From NCBI GenBank assembly GCA_027858355.1, contig JAQICW010000337.1:1-18430 (forward strand): 18,430 nt of DNA. The letters are read 5' to 3'. The stretch is from Desulfobacula sp. (GTDB taxonomy: Bacteria; Desulfobacterota; Desulfobacteria; Desulfobacterales; Desulfobacteraceae). The position numbers were made by a program, and so were the translations under genes. The notes under the pieces are model-generated. The model ran no database searches. It was given only the letters and a program-made list of their open reading frames with translations, and was not told where the DNA came from. Each line of letters starts with the position of its first letter. Position 1 is the stretch's first letter. Shown here one piece after another: positions 11,001-15,543 of the stretch.

Positions 11001-12642
11001 GTGTCGGCTTGATGCTTCGTTGATGCGCAAACTCTTTCATCACGGTAATCAGATAACGGTTCGTGCCACAGAAGCATCCAAAACAGTGGGCAATAATGTT
11101 TTTAAATATATTAAAACGAGTCATATCAGCACCTATGACATTCGTTCGGAGATTACTCAAATACTCCATAACCGGCATGATCCAGTGTATGTAAATGTAA
11201 TGGCAATTGATCAGAATCATAATAAAAATGTTGTTGTCCGTGGCCAATCCGGCGCCCTGATGGAACTCCCAATGCAATTCCAATCAGATATTTCCGAGGG
11301 GGAGCGCTTGACAGCCTACGTTCACAATATCAACATGACACGTCGAATCGCTATTCTATCAGTAGAAGACCATCCATTGGAACAATTGAACTTACCGGTT
11401 ATTCCAGAACAGTATGCAGCCGATCTCATGAGTATGGAGCCGATTAAGGCATGTTTGGAGGAACTTCGGGCTGCTATTGATTCAAACGAGCCTTCTGACA
11501 TCGTCAATTGGCTTCAAAACCAATCAATGCTGGAACCTGGACCACGAACAGTACGCTGCATTTTGGAAACATTGCACGAGGCAAGATTAGGTTCTGCCGA
11601 TTGGTGGCAAGTTCTCATATCTCAGGCAACCGGAGAAAGCTCATTTCTATCGCTGTGGCGTGGCTTCAGTCAGGCCCTCATAGGCTATACCGATTTGGAA
11701 TCGCTTAACCCAGAAATCAAGTTTGCACTTGGCTATCAAGCGCTTCTGAATGAAAAAAACATTAAAGAAGCCTCAGATTTGTTAACTCCTTTGGCAGACC
11801 ACCCGACTTGGTCGAATTATTTTGATGTACATTTGTGCCTTGCACGAATTGATCGCCTTAAAGATGATAGTTTTGCAATGACTCGACGATTAAAAACGGT
11901 CTTGGAACGACTCTTGAGTAATGCTTTACGAACCATCGTGCCTCCTTTGGTAGCCCCAGTTCTGCAGCCAGAGAGTATGCGTGAACTCTCGCAGGCATTG
12001 GCTGACGGCCAAAAATCCGAAATTAATAGAATAGCCAATATTGGGCAACGCCAAGCACCTGGCTCTCCACAAGTATTGTCTTTACAAATTTGGCGCAAAA
12101 TAGCGTATGGAAAACGAGATGACAGCATTATTCAACTTATTGAGAGATTGCTGCATAATATTAATGCGGAACACGAGGCAAGCGGGTTTGATTTCGATCC
12201 CCGATTGTCACTTTGGGCTGCATGGTTATGTTTCGCATACGGCCGGATCGCGGATGGTTGGCTTTACCTTGAAGAAATGGAGCGCTTGATCGCACCCCAG
12301 GAATTCGGTATTATTGATGAATCGTTGGAACTTGCCTGTGTGTGGTACGCATGGCTTTCTAACCGTCCTCTACCCGCAAATGTAGATGTGTTGCACGGCT
12401 TGTTGTTTAAATTATTTCAACAATCTCGTTGGAGAACTCATTGCGATATTAAGTTGTTCGATTCATTCTGGGAGCACTTCAGGACAAGTTTGATGCGTTG
12501 GACACTTGATATTCCAACATGCCAGTCTGTAAGCGAACCGAATATGAATTCATTGGAAAGTTTAACTGAGTGGTGTGAATTAAATAATTGCCAGAAATTG
12601 AAGCAATCACTATCTATTGAAATAAGTATAGAGAGCAAATAA
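2074..12642 (+). CDS. Giant 3,522-aa multi-S1/OB-like protein with helical N- and C-terminal regions
   Basis: This is one unbroken frame of 10.5 kb. The start is supported by GAGAGG (2061-2066) seven bases before the ATG. Residues 1 to about 330 look like HEAT-type helices. C674-x-x-C677 and C727-x-x-C730 may form a zinc site. From about residue 945 to 3,105 the protein is a string of beta-rich units that look like S1/OB folds, each opening with a pattern such as G-R-I/V-V-K-x-hydrophobic. The clearest are near 946-1020 (VICGRIVKRIDQTTVLIDIG), 1362-1440, 2080-2170, 2262-2335 (WRGYVTQVSKNGFILELSPG), 2670-2745 (LHGRVGKILKQDKVTIVFLN), 2864-2930, 2945-3015 and 3037-3105. An acidic stretch lies near 1985-2005. 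Residues of about 3,110-3,522 look like TPR-type helices. There is no signal peptide, no ATPase motif and no recognisable catalytic site. S1/OB folds usually bind RNA or single-stranded DNA, so a nucleic-acid-binding scaffold or sensor working with the upstream nuclease is plausible, but that is inference. I cannot assign it to a named family. Confidence 0.85.
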   Translation: MLEWTPYLTALLGDGKRAQFQISQTQTLNTALREPSIPIAERLRLIAMVKDLDSLQQVLLTPALMGLLINPSLAVRRKVLTLTENLVADKEKRVRDILKTVFNRRHPKNEHIRILMQQLTKSIGELLIGENVNAPIEQLLRIRSHIFILSVLLPVTQWVRMSDDSIFKSQLLENENLIENLGAWFQKGNLILRHMLVLWMAEAGESLLEAHPTVRGALRNLYENDIDSLVAGAAVEQYAELTTVDEVEATVNFLTLELQTLKSRRLRFSETVPPREALGQITASLMTAIGEVCRVHIESDTALTAFSKLVTTTQTNRLNLSRNLSYKNKPGRFTNEQNQKIFRAVMLLHGEGVLIRVLMSKNNRVGLAGFKKPLTIKDPRCIWRPDCRFYWVRALPDASAATPENWPYCIIETAERGMRDASDLLPLISPVLTVTHKGKRPDKKIGFWQNIAGRELDEQELWMRACWKVSTMLITQANDQQLDLHAPRYRRVVYYVADMAVGINYIPWGKGQLQLTRSKLKALIRWSLLNKLARPELINLLFSSGSDISELEAQLASDLAMAALNSFSDASARVWISNNFHRLGIIAGLPRISMRTRGLANAILFLYRGEPKLQQALDEGLVLNELQEEDDLFKEYRATALICVSDSGIKRLCEKHIKSWDKVSKTVTSQGNYCFSCRRLVEEVLARELKTSPDSELAKNAAAACLSWQDEKWRIPTISRFRLLRACAECRKIPEGSVRRLLDHLLRTASSVDLDFYQTASARVATERDGNAQQFDTVLVHRLVRFLHEQEDQGVQKWQRQEINLHKLRDQLRRRATILRELVSQANLFGKRFEFEYRRIRTKQDRSLNRAGLMSAAGTVLPGSENTNRIYSTLKPDGAIDDNFDMTAIGCNRVSAFTWYPRFRSESRCLMHFTPMPAGAMDFHGLSLTPEKKTGLLMRTLATKNNSVVICGRIVKRIDQTTVLIDIGVTAPSLASLHELAEEKNAASAVDDVIFIKLVAFPGTKLYASKAWLKLDMSQENADKSLVVYNLRNLEHTIALSQLKYLLKSWYRESKPFGLKAKIVKEIFIKDTDSPKKRWYLDCGFRYRNNKNTMCQPSIEVGPEQTIPENQLIVIPKNPNAVKIEREETENKGCVTYTILPFNANRMNLAHPVSGSLKSKRNNYGRREWYGLITGQTQFPVYRLDLTADLETLYALDELPDYDEVLKRLETENISFVAVNGGKSLSLIQAPPLQNRADLIISVRSGQVRYLTYIDRAANNELTFEVTRRGGVFDEHPHALPVLGCFTKIPEDLLFDQQGRPVDVRQWELGTRVFVKVQMGALKADGTLGQDVKESLEFWPHLQMRGKPENPRRQFIDAFQTGATISARVQKLVEGNKTQVKLEIVHGCLPDLLPIPPLEIKEGYFTFAKYEHGLEIDVAIAEDLLPDAPKYRLSVKNLFANEVQLAHGREASDVAHLINLDKGWVIRKTPKIILTKRSAGLIVSGLWVNHDPLLFWLLPESPQVLKNKLKPGTLDTGVRLSRVENWTNRHSVIADPENLPPIPRLNDKTDLLGLVTSAPPARMKDNLGAPQSRQLGIRWIGIDAHGQADEMADVSHRWSFNPDEYVWQPKQGKQLKYRNIQIQPGDLLRVKRRAHQISFEHQPRKLYGTFLHRSITLDDQKIQHMKNKEHLGLLLQEGKHGSPWLFSVSPGYLLEIQVNQLFGADKLKEAWQLDRVRFCISDADNERSVFEVIAYENNTLHNNIDKKLFLTVKSRRNHRHPFLCFLKLPSGAQPLQLILKERELPPGFDPHELTCTEKREKEGPCMLTNYSLTIEEEIVGDDEDEVSLCFAIQFELVRFVSEKRTQKIQKTVRSMEQALDTGGGRVDLPHANLLQQAKNYVVLLPNYEPSSVPLPRSELTWAPMREISLSTQQKRHVTIVRSEDGPMASLRFNRPKPLEIWLKSIGATNPGRIVDDQRLVYYGELSEDDLRQFDLEHSADIEIEDEEIEMVCEDDLEPVQPMILLELEPGRTVVASLNQILYMGEPLQLGGKNRGDSGLYTGDTVSAFKIEQQSEDESIRINILRSVPDIRYQVENFTRQRGIMFGEVILDAENKIYLKHLYGADRSGQKPHRTGLWNPRIEPPTEAQLSIVRDLRPGEYVYLKFVKADDKTGILWFQILTPEEVFERKNLVYVKPLDVGGYGDSFKLNAQPLVQLEEGDYFIPDTQYSQRSGALRTYRKSDLGHICMACVYERGEYRGKPSTKLSLTEAPPRRFTYLMTNPDWRGYVTQVSKNGFILELSPGSCAYIPFDDALLNDSEKLRLKKGAVVLLNRKQREWKVKIRDVLHSHLDYLPTKPGHYFFTTLWAKKVKRREWFDKNGKVNCSIIGYPQLSGLGKIQESDLFSSAPLPLAFQKLSNDRKWVELEHSINRDWPIGKLKIGEDDNSAELLTWNNERLKIHWMHVSFFLGSYGECRKHLESWGWRDSNDIKERWKTIRNAQVIARCSGNQTSLTEFATLPCPVDHLIEQYGNVSSRWFIVACAEAEHLILEVAPGRYAELPTVLLEPLHDRGQLRDGLILNWMWLKAGDKIQLTMLTPLRSRDVEILPNFRVMGVIPGFRHNMNSTPLVTVHVTLSGGNRIIGLDGPDSIPVDILPFFPADDVLYNLKEIDKPFHRYQEVKHQFSKFNSRLVLHGRVGKILKQDKVTIVFLNIGIIVPRSGDGRSSDPVLFLKPNDTSVRQGDEIHVRVINVEFDKQKLITFEYKVERLPDPDTLQIVRMIDGKLFSYRGLPKHGDSVFIHRPDPQEPSVLRVVGFNTLSIKWVYDKYDPLNLHNPNEIQQIIELLLVCPSQMLAATVEKVDERKATFTLSRKNQLERIRMDPTQVLRGQVTHVLSQNRLIVDILGVPVTMRTDDFCQSGPWLKPFADEINNFAQKGGLEIEVIWQTPGSISCSNLYQVPGSLPGEFDATIELVGDVGLTVMNAGIRYFVFQKELSWCRLDASLMRKLFHHGNQITVRATEASKTVGNNVFKYIKTSHISTYDIRSEITQILHNRHDPVYVNVMAIDQNHNKNVVVRGQSGALMELPMQFQSDISEGERLTAYVHNINMTRRIAILSVEDHPLEQLNLPVIPEQYAADLMSMEPIKACLEELRAAIDSNEPSDIVNWLQNQSMLEPGPRTVRCILETLHEARLGSADWWQVLISQATGESSFLSLWRGFSQALIGYTDLESLNPEIKFALGYQALLNEKNIKEASDLLTPLADHPTWSNYFDVHLCLARIDRLKDDSFAMTRRLKTVLERLLSNALRTIVPPLVAPVLQPESMRELSQALADGQKSEINRIANIGQRQAPGSPQVLSLQIWRKIAYGKRDDSIIQLIERLLHNINAEHEASGFDFDPRLSLWAAWLCFAYGRIADGWLYLEEMERLIAPQEFGIIDESLELACVWYAWLSNRPLPANVDVLHGLLFKLFQQSRWRTHCDIKLFDSFWEHFRTSLMRWTLDIPTCQSVSEPNMNSLESLTEWCELNNCQKLKQSLSIEISIESK

Positions 12643-12687
12643 CAATTCAAATGAACCGGGTGGAACCGGTTATTTGGGGTGTTCATG
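12637..12687 (+). other. attC-like recombination site overlapping the giant gene's stop codon
   Basis: An R''-like box AAATAAC (12637-12643) contains the giant gene's TAA. A 10-base spacer leads to AACCGG (12654-12659), loop GTGGAA, CCGGTT (12666-12671), then a 9-base spacer ATTTGGGGT and a GTT box, GTTCATG (12681-12687). The layout (AAC, 9-11 bases, L stem with one unpaired base, loop, stem, 9 bases, GTT) is that of integron attC sites, and two more copies lie at 15238 and 16933. The R' box does not fit GTTRRRY well. An overlapping 8-bp inverted repeat (CAAATAAC 12636-12643 with GTTATTTG 12669-12676) offers a competing fold. A weak terminator is the alternative, but no T tract follows. Confidence 0.42.
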
Positions 12688-12733
12688 ACCGGACACACGG
12701 GGGCGGGCTGGAAAATTATCCGATTATATGGTA

Positions 12734-12802
12734 CGGCTGAAGCTTTGCTTCACAGCCGCATAACTGCGTTATGACGGACAAGGCGAAGCAAAGCTTCAGC
12801 CG
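12734..12802. repeat. Cluster of three hairpins bounded by a perfect 18-bp inverted repeat
   Basis: The arms at 12734-12751 and 12785-12802 are perfect reverse complements over 18 bases. Each arm can also fold alone: CGGCT-GAAGC-ttt-GCTTC-ac-AGCCG (12734-12758) and GGC-GAAGC-aaa-GCTTC-a-GCC (12783-12802). Between them is CATAAC-tgc-GTTATG (12759-12773). The element can therefore switch between one long stem and three short ones, as REP/BIME-like or small palindromic elements do. No T tract follows, so it is not a standard terminator. It occupies much of the 247-base gap between the giant gene and the secY-like gene; I see no gene in the rest of that gap. Confidence 0.6.
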
Positions 12803-12889
12803 CAGTCAAAGGTGAATTTACCACCCCACTACCCCGGGCCGCTGAACAAACCAATTCACATGGACAAGCCAGTGATCTAAACATTAAAA

Positions 12890-14317
12890 ATGGCAAAAGA
12901 ATATCAAAATATTCCTATTTTCCAGTATAAAATTAGCTCGGACATATTGCTGTCGACCGCTATAACCTTACTTTTGATTTTTCTTTATATGATTTTGGTT
13001 AAGATACCCCTCCCTTTTTTAACCGAGGATGCAATAAAAGAATATTTCAATTCAGGCGTTTATATAAATAGTAGTTCCGTAGCAAGGTTTTCAATTCTTC
13101 CGCTTGGCCTAATGCCTTATGTTTCTGCATATGTTTTGGTTGAAATACTTTCACTAATTGTTCCATACTTAAAAAAATTTAGAAGAGGAGATTCAAATGG
13201 TCGGAGAAAATTAAAATCTTTTGCCCTTTTATTGACACTTCTTTTAGGCATTATTCAAGGCTATGGAATAATAAATGGTCTGTTGGGCATGACATTGCCA
13301 AATGGAGAACATCTTCTGAATATAAAAAACGATTTTGATTTCCTTTTGCTAATGGCTATTCTGGTTGGGGGCGTCTATTTTTTAATTATTATCTGTGAAT
13401 TAATCTCAAAATATGGCTTCGGGAACGGAGTTTCTTTAATATTGTTGGTTGGGATATGCTCACATTTTTTTGATAGCTTCAATCAGATGATTCCAATCTA
13501 TAATGAGATTGGCCCTGGACTTTACCTCCTTTCTTTTTGTGTTTTTTGCGTATTGGTATTTTTCACTATTTTTTTGTTAAAATCGAAAAGGCCTGTTGAA
13601 ATTCGACACCGATTGAAAGATCAGCCTATGAATATTTTTCATTTCAATTTTTGCCCCTCAGCGATGGTTGCCAAGACATACGCAGGTTCAATAGTCATGA
13701 TTCCAGCTACAATATCTGCCTTTTGGGGTACAGGTTATAATATGGCTAATATGTTTGCACCAGGATCAATTTCTTATAATATTGCAAGTGTTATTTTTAT
13801 ATTTGTCTTTAGCTATTTGTTTGCATGGGCATTCTTCCATCCTCACCAGCGACTTCAAAAGTACAAAAAAATGGGTTGGGAATTTCACACTGATGAATTG
13901 AAGATTGAACATGGTTTAATTAAAAGATTGCTGATATATAATTTGCCATGGACTCTCTTTTTATGTTTGCTGGCTATAATGCCGTATATTTTGATTTCTT
14001 CCTTTAGTGTGCCTTTTTACATTGGCGGAGCGTCTATACCATTAATGGTTGCAATAAGTCTTGATATCCTTGACAGATTCTATTTTGATATAACTGCACA
14101 AGAAAAGCATATCAAGATTGCTCAATTCAATGATGTATATGATGCCAGAATGATAAAGAACTTTTTATCCATAGAAGGTGTTCATTGTCACTTGCAAGGC
14201 TATTATCACCGACATCTTTTATATTTTTTTGGACCATATATAGATATTGGACTATTTGTTTCAAATTCAAAAAAAGAATACACGATAGAATTGCTTGATA
14301 AGTATTTTGGCAGCTGA
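12890..14317 (+). CDS. Divergent accessory SecY translocase fused to a C-terminal DUF2007-like domain
   Basis: SecY forms the protein-conducting channel of the Sec translocon in the inner membrane. The 475-aa protein shows ten hydrophobic segments and three recognisable SecY landmarks: GLMPYVSAYVLVEIL (74-88, the TM2 plug-side motif), GFGNGVSLIL (176-185) and GGASIPLMVAISLDILDRF (379-397, TM10). After TM10 the chain continues with about 70 residues (405-475) starting HIKIAQFNDVYDARMIKNFL and containing an 'SIEGVHC' turn. This resembles DUF2007, a small soluble domain of unknown function that resembles signal-transduction ACT/PII-like folds. Housekeeping secY lies in a ribosomal-protein operon; this copy stands alone between mobile-looking elements and is strongly diverged and AT-rich, so it is probably an accessory channel. 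No clear ribosome binding site precedes the ATG. The SecY family call is secure; the DUF2007 call is by pattern only. Confidence 0.83.
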   Translation: MAKEYQNIPIFQYKISSDILLSTAITLLLIFLYMILVKIPLPFLTEDAIKEYFNSGVYINSSSVARFSILPLGLMPYVSAYVLVEILSLIVPYLKKFRRGDSNGRRKLKSFALLLTLLLGIIQGYGIINGLLGMTLPNGEHLLNIKNDFDFLLLMAILVGGVYFLIIICELISKYGFGNGVSLILLVGICSHFFDSFNQMIPIYNEIGPGLYLLSFCVFCVLVFFTIFLLKSKRPVEIRHRLKDQPMNIFHFNFCPSAMVAKTYAGSIVMIPATISAFWGTGYNMANMFAPGSISYNIASVIFIFVFSYLFAWAFFHPHQRLQKYKKMGWEFHTDELKIEHGLIKRLLIYNLPWTLFLCLLAIMPYILISSFSVPFYIGGASIPLMVAISLDILDRFYFDITAQEKHIKIAQFNDVYDARMIKNFLSIEGVHCHLQGYYHRHLLYFFGPYIDIGLFVSNSKKEYTIELLDKYFGS

Positions 14318-14438
14318 GGTACCTTTTCTGAATTTCAACAACAGAAACGCTGACGGATAAACCCTATATTTTCAAAATTCTTTGACTATACAAAAGAAAA
14401 TTGAACTGTTAGAAGAAAGAATTAATCAAATATTCTCC

Positions 14439-14466
14439 TTGACTTGGTTAACCTGCGTGTTAACAT
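14439..14466 (+). promoter_or_regulatory. Putative promoter and operator of the toxin-antitoxin operon
   Basis: TTGACT (14439-14444) and TAACAT (14461-14466) are separated by 16 bases and resemble -35 and -10 boxes just before the toxin start at 14476. The spacer contains a perfect repeat of the palindrome GTTAAC at 14447-14452 and 14459-14464, separated by CTGCGT. This is well placed to bind a HigA-type repressor dimer and to switch off transcription. The short distance to the ATG implies a very short or absent leader. In the 158-base gap 14318-14475 I see nothing else. Confidence 0.45.
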
Positions 14467-14475
14467 ATAGGCAGT

Positions 14476-14826
14476 ATGAAAGAAATTAATTTTTACAGGT
14501 CAGAGTCTGGAAAAAGCCCGGTTGAAGAGTTCCTTGATAATTTAACCGGAAAACAGGCTAAAAAAGTTGTCTGGGTTTTGAATATGGTCGAAGAACATAT
14601 TAATGTTCCTTCTAAATATTTTAAAAAAATGGTTAACACAGATAATCTTTGGGAATTCAGGGTTAATTTGGGATCAAATATATTTCGAATCCTCTGTTTT
14701 TTTGATGGTTCTGAAATTATTATTTTAACTCATGCTTTTCAGAAGAAGACTCAAAAAACTCCCAGACAGGCAATTAAAATTGCTGAGAAACGTATGAAGG
14801 ACTATTTTAAGAGGAATAAGTTATGA
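14476..14826 (+). CDS. higB-like: HigB/RelE-superfamily toxin (phage Gp49-like family)
   Basis: The 116-aa protein matches the HigB/Gp49-like branch of the RelE toxins, ribosome-dependent mRNA interferases that block translation. It opens with the beta-strand start [20 protein letters not shown], contains the central strand '[34 protein letters not shown]' pattern (typical W-E-x-R and R-I-L-Y/C-F strands) and ends with the 'K-x-P-x-x-x-I-x-x-A' helix [15 protein letters not shown]. Length and strand order are usual for the family. The toxin gene precedes and overlaps the antitoxin gene (ATGA at 14823-14826), the HigBA order. The toxin appears intact while its antitoxin frame is interrupted. 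No convincing Shine-Dalgarno sequence precedes the ATG. Confidence 0.85.
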   Translation: MKEINFYRSESGKSPVEEFLDNLTGKQAKKVVWVLNMVEEHINVPSKYFKKMVNTDNLWEFRVNLGSNIFRILCFFDGSEIIILTHAFQKKTQKTPRQAIKIAEKRMKDYFKRNKL

Positions 14827-15098
14827 GTGATCTCCAAAAGTATATAAAAAAAAGAAAAAAAAAGGATCCAGCATTTGCAGAAAATTTTGATTCTGGATAT
14901 GAACATTTTAAAATCGGAGTAATGCTGAAGCAGGCAAGAGAAGAGTCTGGTCTCACACAAGAAGAATTAGCCTCTCGCTTAAACACAAAAAAATCTGCGA
15001 TTTCATGAATTGAGAATCATGCCGAAGATATTAAATTATCAACCTTAGAAAAATTTGCAAACGCGCTTGGGAAAAGGTTAAGACTGGAAGTTGCGTAA
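14823..15098 (+). pseudogene. higA-like: HigA-like XRE antitoxin interrupted by an in-frame TGA
   Basis: The frame codes for an XRE-type helix-turn-helix antitoxin. Residues 30-60 read [20 protein letters not shown] and then NTKKSAIS, the usual HigA DNA-binding helices. A TGA at 15006-15008 (codon 62) stops it after 61 residues. The same frame continues without further stops to TAA at 15096-15098 with IENHAEDIKLSTLEKFANAL and a basic end (GKRLRLEVA), which is the normal HigA tail. In relatives the residue between S and IENH is usually Arg, so one C-to-T change (CGA to TGA) explains the stop. Other genes here end with TGA, so the codon is not reassigned. Without readthrough the product lacks the end of the recognition helix and the dimer region. 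A sequencing error is also possible. Confidence 0.8.
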
Positions 15099-15114
15099 TT
15101 TTTTAATAAAACAA

Positions 15115-15130
15115 GGATGTTCAAACATCC
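15115..15130. terminator. Small hairpin after the antitoxin frame, weak terminator candidate
   Basis: GGATGT-TCAA-ACATCC (15115-15130) is a perfect 6-bp stem 16 bases after the antitoxin's distal stop. On the plus strand no T tract follows; on the minus strand the stem is followed by TTGTTTTATTAAAAAA, so it would work better for leftward transcription, although no leftward gene is seen. The rest of 15131-15233 has only a direct repeat TATGGACCA (about 15172 and 15222) and a GTGGT/ACCAC stem. Confidence 0.25.
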
Positions 15131-15237
15131 AATTGTAACCAACCTCGTTGATAAAATCCTGTAACTTGATCTTATGGACCATTCTTCTTGAAATATAATC
15201 CAAAAGGTGGTTTGAGAATTCTCTATGGACCACAATA

Positions 15238-15286
15238 TCTCAACAAAAAAATGAAGCGGGTGAACCGCTTATTTGAGGTGTTGGAC
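15238..15286 (+). other. attC-like recombination site with canonical R' box
   Basis: R''-like TCTCAAC (15238-15244), 9 bases, AAGCGG (15254-15259), loop GTGAA, CCGCTT (15265-15270), 9 bases ATTTGAGGT, then GTTGGAC (15280-15286), which fits GTTRRRY exactly. The half CGCTTATTTGAGGTGTTGGAC aligns without gaps to the right half of classical attC sites (stem CGGCTT, nine bases, GTTAGAC), and the unpaired base in the L stem is in the equivalent place. Relative to the copies at 12637 and 16933 the stem changes C-G to G-C on both sides, so the structure is conserved rather than just the sequence. Confidence 0.52.
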
Positions 15287-15320
15287 GAATGATGACTGCG
15301 TCATCAGGAGGGTAATTTTA

Positions 15321-15389
15321 ATGATTTGCGAACCTTTTAATGTTTTGCTCAAAAGCACTGATCTTAGAGGGTTTGGGGGAGTTTTTTAG
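15321..15389 (+). CDS. Possible 22-aa peptide ORF within the inverted-repeat element
   Basis: ATG at 15321 follows a strong Shine-Dalgarno AGGAGGG (15306-15312) at a good distance and is read to TAG at 15387-15389, giving MICEPFNVLLKSTDLRGFGG plus VF. It is the only ORF inside the segment between the inner inverted repeats. The ribosome binding site is better than that of any neighbouring gene, which is why I list it. The peptide has no recognisable motif. It could be a leader peptide, a short cassette protein or chance. Confidence 0.3.
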   Translation: MICEPFNVLLKSTDLRGFGGVF

Positions 15390-15543
15390 AAATCCCCATA
15401 TATATAAGGTATAGCTCAAATAAAACATCGTCCAACAAATAGGATTCTACGGGCAACTATCGTTGCAGTTGAGATATTTTTTTTGGCTTGTTTTTGTATG
15501 AGATCCTAAACATTACATTAAGGAATATTGAAACAATAAAACC

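Larger units (their letters stand above)
15234..15478. repeat. Two nested perfect inverted repeats enclosing a small cassette-like segment
   Basis: The outer arms are AATATCTCAAC (15234-15244) and GTTGAGATATT (15468-15478), 11 bp perfect. The inner arms are TGTTGGACGA (15279-15288) and TCGTCCAACA (15428-15437), 10 bp perfect. Between the left arms is the AAGCGG/CCGCTT hairpin, and between the right arms is GCAAC-tatc-GTTGC (15453-15466). The unit folds as a four-way junction in single-stranded DNA or RNA. Inside are GATGAC-tgc-GTCATC (15291-15305) and GGGGA/TCCCC stems. The arms have the form of integron R'' and R' boxes (GTTGGAC/GTCCAAC and GTTGAGA/TCTCAAC), as expected if a cassette of about 188 bases entered an existing attC. 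A structured non-coding RNA is the alternative. Confidence 0.6.

Noticed and set aside
12637..12687. Rho-independent terminator for the giant gene
   Set aside because: The stem is followed by ATTTGGGGT rather than a T tract, and the shared spacing with the 15238 copy suits attC better; not fully excluded.
15006..15008. TGA as a recoded sense codon (Trp, Gly or selenocysteine)
   Set aside because: TGA is the normal stop of several genes here (16921-16923, 14824-14826, 168-170), relatives have Arg at this point, and no SECIS-like need is apparent; a nonsense change is simpler.
15172..15231. Direct repeat TATGGACCA, twice about 50 bases apart
   Set aside because: Only nine bases and two copies; could be chance in a region with no other support.
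15017..15235. 72-codon minus-strand ORF over the antitoxin tail
   Set aside because: It overlaps the HigA-like C-terminal frame, which has a clear family signature; the antisense translation has none.
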